Source: Bacteroidales bacterium UBA1197
Lineage (GTDB): Bacteria; Bacteroidota; Bacteroidia; Bacteroidales; UBA932
Direction of reading: 5' to 3'
Length of the DNA stretch: 29,899 bases
NCBI GenBank assembly: GCA_002309995.1
Contig: DBYB01000053.1
Location: 20,784-50,682 of the forward strand
Part shown: positions 7,953 through 14,917 of the stretch, one piece after another
How positions within the stretch are numbered: position 1 is the first letter of the stretch
How the letters are laid out: each line of letters begins with the position of its first letter
The notes under the pieces: model-generated
Database searches by the model: none
What the model saw: the letters and a program-made list of their open reading frames with translations, nothing else
Told to the model about the DNA's origin: nothing
Made by a program: the position numbers and the translations under genes

Positions 7953-9238
7953 AAAAAACATTTTCCATCCTTGCTGCAGCCCTGATGCTCTGCGCCTGCG
8001 AGCAGGACAGGGGCCAGATCCTCAAAGTCTATAACTGGTCCGCCTACATCGACGAGTCGGTCATCCCCGACTTCGAGCAGTGGTACGAAGAGCAGACCGG
8101 CGAGCCGGTGCACGTCATCTACCAGACCTTCGACGTCAACGAGACCATGCTCGCCAAGATCGAGAAGGGTCACGAGGACTTCGACGTGGTGTGCCCGTCC
8201 GACTACATCATCGAGCGTATGCTCCGCAGCGATATGCTCCTGCCCATCGACCGCGATTTCGGCAGCACGCCCAACTACATCGACGACAACCTGTCTCCCT
8301 ACATCCGCGAGGTGTTCGGGAAGATGGACGGCAGCGGCAAGAATCCTATGGATTACGCCGTAGGCTATATGTGGGGCACCACCGGCATCCTTTACAACGC
8401 CAAGTATGTCACCGACGAGGAGGCCTCCACCTGGGATATCATCCGCAATCCCAAGTTCGCCGACAAGATACTCATCAAGGACTCCGCACGTGACATCTTC
8501 TCGCAGATTATCATTTATCTGCGTCAGGCTGAACTGCAGAGCGGGGAGGTCACCCTGGACGAGCTGATGCTCGACTCCTCCGACCATTCGCTCGCCGACG
8601 TTGAAGCTTATATGCAGGGCGTAAAGCCCCTCGTGGCCGGATGGGAGGCCGATTTCGGCAAGGAGCAGATGACCCAGGAGCGCGCGTGGGTGAACCTCAC
8701 CTGGAGCGGCGACGCAGTGTGGGCCATCGAGGAGGCAAAGGAGATTGGAGTCGATCTCCGTTTCTCTCTCCCGAAGGAAGGCTTCACCGTGTGGGCCGAC
8801 GGCTGGGTGATTCCCCAGTATGCGAAGAACCTCAAGGCCGCCAAATACTGGATCAACTTTATGAACCGCCCCGACATCGTCATCCGCAACGTCGATGTTA
8901 CCGGTTACGTGTCCGTGAGCGGCGCCCCCGAGGTGCTTGAGGCCTTCACCGACGAAGACTATGAGGCCCTCGACCTGAGCTACTTCTTCGGCCCCGGAGC
9001 CGAGGAGGTCTGCGCCAACCCCGTTCTTTATCCCGACCGCAGCGACATCGAGCGCAGCACCCTTGAGCACGACTGGGGCGAGAGGACGCCGGACCTCGTG
9101 GCTATGTGGGCCAGGGTCAAGGGCGACAACGCCAATGCTATGACGATTGTTGTAGTGGCAGTGTTCGTGGCAGCACTTGCAGCCGTTGCCATTTACAGCA
9201 AGGTGCGCAAGTCACACAAGAGAAAGCGCAGGCGCTAA
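7949..9238 (+). CDS. potD: Polyamine-binding lipoprotein (PotD-type) with extra C-terminal membrane helix
   Basis: Periplasmic receptor that hands spermidine/putrescine to PotBC. The 429-residue protein starts with a lipoprotein signal (lipobox LCAC, lipidated Cys17). Family features include VYNWSAYID near residue 27, FDVNETMLAKIE, FDVVCPSDYIIERM and the aromatic ligand-cage segments. Unusually, the C-terminus ends with a hydrophobic helix at about residues 397-415 and a strongly basic tail (KVRKSHKRKRRR). The protein may thus be held by both a lipid and a transmembrane anchor. E. coli PotD is a soluble periplasmic protein of 348 residues without such a helix. It is the last gene of the operon, and its 3' end abuts a fucosidase remnant on the other strand. 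Confidence 0.9.
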   Translation: MKKTFSILAAALMLCACEQDRGQILKVYNWSAYIDESVIPDFEQWYEEQTGEPVHVIYQTFDVNETMLAKIEKGHEDFDVVCPSDYIIERMLRSDMLLPIDRDFGSTPNYIDDNLSPYIREVFGKMDGSGKNPMDYAVGYMWGTTGILYNAKYVTDEEASTWDIIRNPKFADKILIKDSARDIFSQIIIYLRQAELQSGEVTLDELMLDSSDHSLADVEAYMQGVKPLVAGWEADFGKEQMTQERAWVNLTWSGDAVWAIEEAKEIGVDLRFSLPKEGFTVWADGWVIPQYAKNLKAAKYWINFMNRPDIVIRNVDVTGYVSVSGAPEVLEAFTDEDYEALDLSYFFGPGAEEVCANPVLYPDRSDIERSTLEHDWGERTPDLVAMWARVKGDNANAMTIVVVAVFVAALAAVAIYSKVRKSHKRKRRR

Positions 9239-9241
9239 TAC

Positions 9242-9349
9242 TCGCGGAAGGGGAGTGACAGAGTCGGACGTGCTTTGCAGCAGCATCTCCATCACTCCGT
9301 CGCAGCCGCCGAAGTTGCCGTCGATGACTACACCCGTTTTGAATACGGG
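9242..9349 (-). pseudogene. Remnant of a GH95 alpha-L-fucosidase gene
   Basis: Read on the minus strand, the frame ending at an in-frame stop upstream of 9349 encodes VIDGNFGGCDGVMEMLLQS (9328 to 9272) followed by a Pro-Leu-Pro-containing segment. This closely matches the conserved C-terminal motif of family 95 fucosidases (DGNFGGTAGIAEMLLQS-like, then LLPALP-like). Only about 35 codons remain. There is no start codon and nothing recognisable further upstream, and the frame then runs into the antisense of potD. I read it as the relic of a deleted gene. The match is from memory of the family; a search would settle it. Confidence 0.7.
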
Positions 9350-9360
9350 TTAGTTATTAG

Positions 9361-9378
9361 TTGCAATTATTGCAATTA
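9361..9378. repeat. Two tandem copies of TTGCAATTA
   Basis: Two perfect 9-bp copies (9361-9369 and 9370-9378) followed by TTGCC. They contain the palindrome TTGCAA twice and lie about 45 bp upstream of the -7 element at 9421. They could be an operator or simple slippage. Confidence 0.5.
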
Positions 9379-9420
9379 TTGCCAGATAAAAGCAATTCGC
9401 CACAACAGCAAATCTTTTTA

Positions 9421-9428
9421 TATATTTG
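9421..9428 (+). promoter_or_regulatory. Bacteroidota -7 element (TATATTTG), apparently giving a leaderless start
   Basis: TATATTTG fits TAnnTTTG exactly and ends 7 bp before the ATG at 9436. The transcript would therefore begin at or next to the start codon. No strong upstream TTTG is visible. Confidence 0.55.
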
Positions 9429-9435
9429 TAGTCAA

Positions 9436-10614
9436 ATGGAAGTGGCCGTATTGGGCGTCGGCAACCGTGCCCGCAAATATCTCAGCTGCCTCCCGGAAGG
9501 CGTCCGGGTGAGTTGCCTGGTGGAGCCTGAGGAGATACGTCTCCGGCAGGCGGCCGTGCGTTATGGCGTGCCGGAGGAGGGTTGCTTCCGTGATGCCGCG
9601 TCGTTCTTCGCGGTGCCGCATCCGGAGGTGCGGGCTGCTATCGTGGCCGCGCCTGACCGCTTGCACGTGCCGCTTGCGCTGGCCTGCGTGGAACGCGGCT
9701 GGCACGTGCTGCTGGAGAAACCCGCCGCCATCGACGACGAAGGGTACATCAGCCTTATGGAGGCCGCCGACAAGGCCGGAGTCCACGTGGGCGTGTGCCT
9801 GGAGCTGCGCCTGCATCCCTTTTTCCGCAGGATGCGCGAACTGGCGGCGCATCTTGGTCCCATCTCCCGGATTGACCACGAAGAGCACATCGGCCCCGAC
9901 CGTATGTCCCACACTTTCGTGCGTGGCCTGTGGTCGCAGAAGGCGGCAACCGGCCCCATCTTCCTCTCCAAGTGCTGCCACGATGCCGACTTCCTGATGT
10001 GGCTGGCCGGCGCGGGCAAGGCGCTGGAGGTGGAGAGCAGCGGCTCCATAGAGCGTTTCCGCAGCGACCGTGCCCCGGAGGGAGCCGCCATACGTTGTAT
10101 CGACTGTCCGCTGGAACGCACCTGCCTGTATTCCGCCGTTGACCTGTACCGCAGGCGCGGAGAGTGGACGGGCGGCTTTGACGTGCCGGACGGGCTCACC
10201 CTTGCGGATGTCATAGAAAGCGAGCTGCGCGAGGGGCGCTACGGCCGCTGCGTATATCATTGCGACAACGACGTTTACGACACCCAGACCGTCACCGCTC
10301 TCCTGGAAGGCGGGCTGCGGATCAATATGCACCTGGAAGGCACCAGCGGCAGGGAAGGACGCGTTACCCAGATCATTGGCGAGAGGGGTGTGCTCACTGC
10401 CCGCGACGGTCGGCTCCGCCTGATGCTGGACGGCCACGTGAATGCTATCGAGGAGGATGATTTCTCTTCCCTGAACGACGTCCCGCTCCACGCCGGGGCG
10501 GATGCCGCGCTTGTGCACGATTTCCTTGAAAGCATAGAGTGCGGACGGGAGCCGGCGGCCTCCCTGCGCTCGGCATATCCCGGCCATCACCTCTGTTTCC
10601 TGGCGGGCGAATAA
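9436..10614 (+). CDS. Gfo/Idh/MocA-family oxidoreductase
   Basis: A cytoplasmic NAD(P)-dependent sugar-type oxidoreductase of 392 residues. The N-terminal Rossmann start is VAVLGVGNRARKY (residues 3-15), the family EKP motif is at 94-96, and the active-site-like segment KCCHDADFL is at 179-187. A cysteine group Cys221, Cys224, Cys230 (CIDCPLERTC) recurs in one subgroup of the family and may bind metal or be structural. No signal peptide. The start at 9436 is chosen because the Rossmann fold begins there and a -7 element sits just upstream; the frame is open further left but would add 25 residues lying over the promoter. The substrate is unknown. The neighbours NahK-like kinase and GH109 hint at amino-sugar or mucin-glycan metabolism. 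Confidence 0.85.
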   Translation: MEVAVLGVGNRARKYLSCLPEGVRVSCLVEPEEIRLRQAAVRYGVPEEGCFRDAASFFAVPHPEVRAAIVAAPDRLHVPLALACVERGWHVLLEKPAAIDDEGYISLMEAADKAGVHVGVCLELRLHPFFRRMRELAAHLGPISRIDHEEHIGPDRMSHTFVRGLWSQKAATGPIFLSKCCHDADFLMWLAGAGKALEVESSGSIERFRSDRAPEGAAIRCIDCPLERTCLYSAVDLYRRRGEWTGGFDVPDGLTLADVIESELREGRYGRCVYHCDNDVYDTQTVTALLEGGLRINMHLEGTSGREGRVTQIIGERGVLTARDGRLRLMLDGHVNAIEEDDFSSLNDVPLHAGADAALVHDFLESIECGREPAASLRSAYPGHHLCFLAGE

Positions 10615-10620
10615 AAAAGC

Positions 10621-10651
10621 TTGCAGGGTAGCAAGTTATTTGTTAAATTTG
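10621..10651 (+). promoter_or_regulatory. Bacteroidota promoter (TTGC-N19-TAAATTTG) for the GalNAc kinase operon
   Basis: TTGC at 10621-10624 and TAAATTTG at 10644-10651 are 19 bp apart, matching the Bacteroidota -33/-7 architecture. A leader of about 36 bases to the ATG at 10694 is predicted. Confidence 0.65.
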
Positions 10652-10693
10652 CGAACGGTCCAGACCGAATGGCCCGCTAACCACTGTATTAAT

Positions 10694-11782
10694 ATGAATC
10701 TTGAGAACATAGCAAAACGCTTCGCCATCGAAGGCGAGGTGAAAGAAATCAAGCCTCTCGGCAACGGTCTCATCAACGACACCTACAAAATCAACACTGA
10801 CGGTCCCAAGGCCTATGTGCTTCAGCGCGTGAACAACGCCATCTTCCAGGACGTTGAACTCCTGCAGCGCAACATCGTTGCGGTTACCAGCCACATCCGC
10901 CGCAAGCTGGAGGCCGCCGGCGAGTCCGACATCGACCGCAAGGTCCTTACCTTCGTCCCTCTGAAGGACAGCCCCAAGACCTACTGCGTCGAGGACGGCA
11001 AGTACTGGCGCGTTTCGGTTTTCATCCCCGACGCCTTCACCTTCGAGACCGTGGATCCCAAGTACTCCCGCTTTGCAGGTGAGGCCTTCGGACGCTTCGA
11101 GGCAATGCTCGCCGACCTTAAGGAGCCTCTTGGCGAGACTATTCCCGATTTCCACAATATGGAACTGCGCGCCCGCCAGCTGCGCGAGGCCGTGGCCGCC
11201 GACAAGGTTGGCCGTATGGCCGAGCCTGAGGTGCAGGCAATACTCGCCGAACTGATGCCCTTCGAGGAGGAGATGTGCAAGGCCGAGCGTATGCACCGCG
11301 AGGGCGTGCTGCCCAAGCGCGTCTGCCACTGCGACACCAAGGTCAACAATATGATGTTCAACGCCGCAGGCGAGGTGCTCTGCGTCATCGACCTCGATAC
11401 CGTGATGCCGAGTTTCGTATTCTCCGACTTCGGAGACTTCCTGCGAACGGCTGCCAATACCGTGGCCGAGGACGACCCCGCAATCGACAAGGTGGACTTC
11501 AGGATGGATATCTTCGAGGCATTTGCAGAAGGCTACATCAAGTCCGCAAAGGTATTCCTCACCCCCGTGGAGATAGAGAATCTGCCTTACGCGGCTTGCC
11601 TCTTCCCGTATATGCAGGCGGTCCGCTTCTTCGCAGACTACATCAACGGCGACACTTATTACAAGATTAAATATCCCGGGCACAACCTCGTGCGCACCCG
11701 CAACCAGGTGGCCCTGTTCAAGGCTGCCCGCGCTAAGATGCCGCAGATGCAGGCAATCCTTCAGAAACTTCAGAGTAAATAA
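10694..11782 (+). CDS. NahK-like N-acetylhexosamine 1-kinase (APH-fold phosphotransferase)
   Basis: Predicted to phosphorylate GalNAc or GlcNAc at C1 using ATP in the cytoplasm. The 362-residue protein resembles Bifidobacterium NahK along its length: TDGPKAYVLQRVNNAIF at 35-51, the catalytic-loop HCDTKVNN at 212-219 (Asp214 as likely base), IDLDTVMPS at 232-240 (metal-binding Asp) and KYPGHNLVRTR at 326-336. The ATG at 10694 is preferred over one at 10640, which overlaps the promoter. The GH109 alpha-GalNAcase starts 15 bp downstream, giving a release-then-phosphorylate pair. Many database entries call such proteins aminoglycoside phosphotransferase; a resistance role is unlikely. Substrate preference between GalNAc and GlcNAc is not visible. 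Confidence 0.85.
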   Translation: MNLENIAKRFAIEGEVKEIKPLGNGLINDTYKINTDGPKAYVLQRVNNAIFQDVELLQRNIVAVTSHIRRKLEAAGESDIDRKVLTFVPLKDSPKTYCVEDGKYWRVSVFIPDAFTFETVDPKYSRFAGEAFGRFEAMLADLKEPLGETIPDFHNMELRARQLREAVAADKVGRMAEPEVQAILAELMPFEEEMCKAERMHREGVLPKRVCHCDTKVNNMMFNAAGEVLCVIDLDTVMPSFVFSDFGDFLRTAANTVAEDDPAIDKVDFRMDIFEAFAEGYIKSAKVFLTPVEIENLPYAACLFPYMQAVRFFADYINGDTYYKIKYPGHNLVRTRNQVALFKAARAKMPQMQAILQKLQSK

Positions 11783-11797
11783 TCGATTATAATAGTT

Positions 11798-13171
11798 ATG
11801 AAGAAATCACTCCTTGTTATTGCAGCCATCGCTGCACTGATGTTCTCCTGCAAGCCGGGCGACGGCGTTATCCGCACTGAGGTTCCCGCCCGCCCCGCCG
11901 GACAGGAAGACATGATCCAGTTCCGCGCAGAGCCCATCGCCGATGTCGGCATCGGCGTAGTTGGTCTGGGTATGAGGGGAGGCAGCGCTGTGGAGCGCCT
12001 GTCCTATGTCCCCGGCAGCCACATCGCCGCCATCTGCGACGTCGAGCCCGACCGTGCCCAGAGGAGCGCCGACTATCTGGCCTCCAGGGGTATGAGCGCC
12101 AATGTGTACACCGGTTCTGAGGAAGCCTACAAGCAGCTCTGCGAAGACCCTTCCGTCGATCTGGTTTACATCTGCACCGACTGGATTCACCACGTACCCG
12201 TGGCCCTCTACGGTATGGAGAGCGGCAAGCACGTAGCCCTCGAGGTCCCTTCCGCCGAGACCCTGCAGGCCTGCTGGGACCTCGTGAACACTTCCGAGCG
12301 CACCCGCAAGCACTGCATGATCCTTGAGAACTGCTGCTACGACTTCTTCGAGCTCACCGCCCTTGCAATGGCACAGGCCGGTGTCTTCGGTGAAATCATC
12401 CACGCGGAAGGTGCTTACAACCACAACCTCGATCCTTACTGGGGCGAGTACTGGCACAACTGGCGTCTCGACTTCAACCAGGCCCATCGCGGCGACCTTT
12501 ATCCTACCCACGGCTTCGGCCCCGTCTGCCAGGCGCTCAACATCCACCGCGGCGACCGTCTGACCACTCTCGTGGCAATGGATACCGATCCTTTCAACGG
12601 CCCCAAGCACGTTGAGGCACGCACCGGCCAGCCCTGCACCGACTTCCAGAACGGCGACGTCACAATGACTATGCTGCGTACTGCCAAGGGCAAGACCGTC
12701 CTCATCGAGCACGACGTTCTTACTCCCCGTCCATACAGCCGTATGTATCAGCTTGTAGGCACAGACGGATATGCAGCCAAGTATCCTTACGGTGAAATCT
12801 GCCTCCGCTCAGAGGGTGCAGAGCACGTCGACTATCAGAACCTCGGACACGAGAAGGTGTACAGGGGCGCAAAGCTCGACGAGTTGATGGCCCAGTACAA
12901 CAATCCCATCCTCACCCCCGAACTCGTGGCAATGGCAAAGGAAGTCGGCGGACACGGCGGTATGGACTTCATTATGGACTACCGTATGATCTACTGCCTC
13001 AACAACGGTCTGCCTCTCGATATGGACGTGTACGACCTCGCTGAGTGGTGCTGCGTAACGGAACTCAGCCGCATCTCTCTCGAGAACGGCTGCGCACCCG
13101 TGGAAGTTCCCGACTTCACCCGTGGTGCATGGGATCGCGTACAGGGATTCAGCTACGCTTTTGCTGAGTAG
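11798..13171 (+). CDS. GH109 alpha-N-acetylgalactosaminidase, lipoprotein
   Basis: Family 109 enzymes remove terminal alpha-linked GalNAc (blood group A antigen, O-glycans) by an NAD-dependent mechanism. The 457-residue protein has a lipoprotein signal (residues 1-17, Cys18), then a Rossmann motif VGIGVVGLGMRGG at 50-62. Typical GH109 stretches are ENCCYDFFELTALAMAQAG, EGAYNHNLDPYW and THGFGPV. The Tyr/His-rich EGAYNH segment is where I recall family active-site residues. Lipidation places it on the periplasmic or outer surface, consistent with glycan cleavage. It is co-transcribed with the NahK-like kinase. The gene ends 5 bp from the convergent murF stop. Other Gfo/Idh dehydrogenases are the main alternative, but the lipoprotein signal and motifs favour GH109. 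Confidence 0.9.
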   Translation: MKKSLLVIAAIAALMFSCKPGDGVIRTEVPARPAGQEDMIQFRAEPIADVGIGVVGLGMRGGSAVERLSYVPGSHIAAICDVEPDRAQRSADYLASRGMSANVYTGSEEAYKQLCEDPSVDLVYICTDWIHHVPVALYGMESGKHVALEVPSAETLQACWDLVNTSERTRKHCMILENCCYDFFELTALAMAQAGVFGEIIHAEGAYNHNLDPYWGEYWHNWRLDFNQAHRGDLYPTHGFGPVCQALNIHRGDRLTTLVAMDTDPFNGPKHVEARTGQPCTDFQNGDVTMTMLRTAKGKTVLIEHDVLTPRPYSRMYQLVGTDGYAAKYPYGEICLRSEGAEHVDYQNLGHEKVYRGAKLDELMAQYNNPILTPELVAMAKEVGGHGGMDFIMDYRMIYCLNNGLPLDMDVYDLAEWCCVTELSRISLENGCAPVEVPDFTRGAWDRVQGFSYAFAE

Positions 13172-13176
13172 TTAAA

Positions 13177-14478
13177 CTAGAGCTCCGGGAGAACCTTTTC
13201 CATCTGGATTCCCCTGGAGCCTTTAATAAGAACGGCCAGGCCCGAAACGGGATTCTCACTGAGCCAGACGGCAAGGGCCGGGGATGAAGGGAAACACCTG
13301 AAATCCCCGGCTCCGCTGTTTTGCAGGGCCTTCGTGAACTCTTCACCCACGAGGATGGCGGGGATGCCGGCGGCGCGCAGCTGCCCGATCACCTTTTCGT
13401 GTTCGGCCAGCGACTCTTCTCCGAGCTCGCGCATATCGCCGAGCAGGGCGAGTTTTGCGGGGGCATGCAGGGCGGCGAAGTTCTCCAGCGCGGCGCGCAT
13501 AGATGAAGGATTGGCGTTGTAGGCGTCCACTATAAGGGTATTGCGCTCCGTGCGGACCATCTGCGAACGCTGGTTCGCGGGCGTGTATGCTTCAATTGCG
13601 GCAACTGCATCAGCGCGCGGGACTCCGAAGTATTCTCCTACGGCGAGCGCGGCGAGTACGTTGGGAGCGTTGTAGGCGCCGACCAACTTGGTATGCACTT
13701 CGCCGAAGGGCAGCTTGATGCCGAGGAACGGTTCGTCAGGGGTGGTGGGAAGGATTTCGGCTCCCTGGTATTTCAGGCCATAGCCGAAGAAGTGGCAGGG
13801 GAGTCCTGCGGCCATTCCGCGCAGGTCTTCGTCGTCTTCGTTGAGGAAAACAAGGCTGCCGGGACGGCTGCCGAGCCAGCGGTATAGCGCTCCCTTTGCC
13901 TGCTTTACGCCTTCGAAGGAGCCGAATCCAAGAAGATGCGCCCGGCCGACGTTGGTTATCAGTCCATAGTCGGGCTGCGATATGCGCACGAGTTTTTCTA
14001 TGTCGTCGGGATGGTTGGCTCCCATTTCGATGATTGCGATTTCCGTCTCCGGGGTGATGGAGAGGAGGCTCAGGGGGACGCCGATGTCGTTGTTCAGGTT
14101 GCCTTTGGTGGCCGTTATGCGGTATTTCCGGGCAAGTACTTCGGCTATCAGGTTCTTGGTGGTGGTCTTGCCGTTGGTGCCTGTGAGGCCGATTACGGGG
14201 AGTTTACCGCCGCGCACATGGGTGCGGTGAAAGACGGCAAGGTCGCGGAGCGTAATGAGCGGGTCAGCCACCCGTATCAGGCGGCTGTCTTCCGGCAGCT
14301 CGGCGTCGTCGTTCACCACCGCCCACGCGGCTCCGTCTTCCAGCGCCTTCATTGCGAAAGCGTTGCCGTCGAAATTCTCTCCCCTCAGGGCAAAGAACAT
14401 CTCACCGCCCTGAATGGCCCGGCTGTCGGTCGTAACCCTGTACCCGCAGCCGCAATACTTATCGTATAACTCTTTCAT
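13177..14478 (-). CDS. murF: UDP-N-acetylmuramoyl-tripeptide--D-alanyl-D-alanine ligase
   Basis: Adds D-Ala-D-Ala to UDP-MurNAc-tripeptide, the last cytoplasmic step of the peptidoglycan precursor. The 433-residue product shows the Mur ligase N-terminal domain with TTDSR at 16-20, the ATP-binding GTNGKTTT at 100-107, the EMGANHPDDI segment, NVGRAHLLGFGS, and the C-terminal YNANPSSM and LGDMRELG motifs. I place the start at 14478 (MKELYDKY), 4 bp after the dut stop; an upstream ATG at 14505 would overlap dut. It is the third gene of the nupG-dut-murF transcript and not in a dcw cell-wall cluster. The 3' end faces the GH109 gene with 5 bp between stops. Confidence 0.95.
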   Translation of the reverse strand: MKELYDKYCGCGYRVTTDSRAIQGGEMFFALRGENFDGNAFAMKALEDGAAWAVVNDDAELPEDSRLIRVADPLITLRDLAVFHRTHVRGGKLPVIGLTGTNGKTTTKNLIAEVLARKYRITATKGNLNNDIGVPLSLLSITPETEIAIIEMGANHPDDIEKLVRISQPDYGLITNVGRAHLLGFGSFEGVKQAKGALYRWLGSRPGSLVFLNEDDEDLRGMAAGLPCHFFGYGLKYQGAEILPTTPDEPFLGIKLPFGEVHTKLVGAYNAPNVLAALAVGEYFGVPRADAVAAIEAYTPANQRSQMVRTERNTLIVDAYNANPSSMRAALENFAALHAPAKLALLGDMRELGEESLAEHEKVIGQLRAAGIPAILVGEEFTKALQNSGAGDFRCFPSSPALAVWLSENPVSGLAVLIKGSRGIQMEKVLPEL

Positions 14479-14482
14479 AGTC

Positions 14483-14917
14483 TTATAATGTTCCTGTGCT
14501 TCCAAAGCCTCCTGCTCCGCGGGCGGAGTCTTCGAGGGAGTCGGTTGGCTCCCATTCTATCACTTCGTGGCGGGCGAGGACCAACTGGGCGACGCGCTCG
14601 CCCTTTTCGATGACGAACGGTTCGGCGGACAGGTTGACGAGGATGACGCAAACCTCGCCGCGATAGTCGGCGTCGATGGTGCCGGGGGCGTTGAGGACAG
14701 TGATGCCCTTCTTGGCAGCAAGTCCGCTGCGGGGGCGCACCTGGACCTCGTATCCGGCGGGGATCTCCAGATACAGGCCGGTGGGTACCATTGCGCGGCC
14801 GAGCGGCGGAAGAACTATAGGCTCCTCGTTTGCTGCGCGCACGTCCAGGCCGGCGGAGAATTCCGTAGCGTAGGCCGGCAGCGGGTTGGAGCTACGGTTG
14901 ATAACCTTGACCTTCAT
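14483..14917 (-). CDS. dut: dUTP diphosphatase
   Basis: Hydrolyses dUTP to dUMP and PPi, keeping uracil out of DNA and supplying thymidylate synthesis. The 144-residue protein has all five trimeric dUTPase motifs: SAGLDVRA (21-28), RPRSGLA (61-67), GTIDADYRGEV (79-89), GERVAQLVL (106-114) and RGAGGFGSTG (133-142). The start overlaps the stop of the upstream transporter by one base (TAATG). Its pairing with a nucleoside transporter fits nucleotide metabolism. Confidence 0.97.
   Translation of the reverse strand: MKVKVINRSSNPLPAYATEFSAGLDVRAANEEPIVLPPLGRAMVPTGLYLEIPAGYEVQVRPRSGLAAKKGITVLNAPGTIDADYRGEVCVILVNLSAEPFVIEKGERVAQLVLARHEVIEWEPTDSLEDSARGAGGFGSTGTL

Noticed and set aside
7631..9070. 479-codon minus-strand open frame opposite potC/potD
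   Set aside because: Antisense shadow; no family pattern, and it crosses two clear genes.
9275..9511. 78-codon + strand open frame after potD
   Set aside because: Starts with a non-ATG codon over the fucosidase relic and runs out of frame into the oxidoreductase gene; no domain seen.
10694..11782. Aminoglycoside-resistance kinase
   Set aside because: It has the shared phosphotransferase fold, but sequence and context match N-acetylhexosamine kinases, not resistance enzymes.
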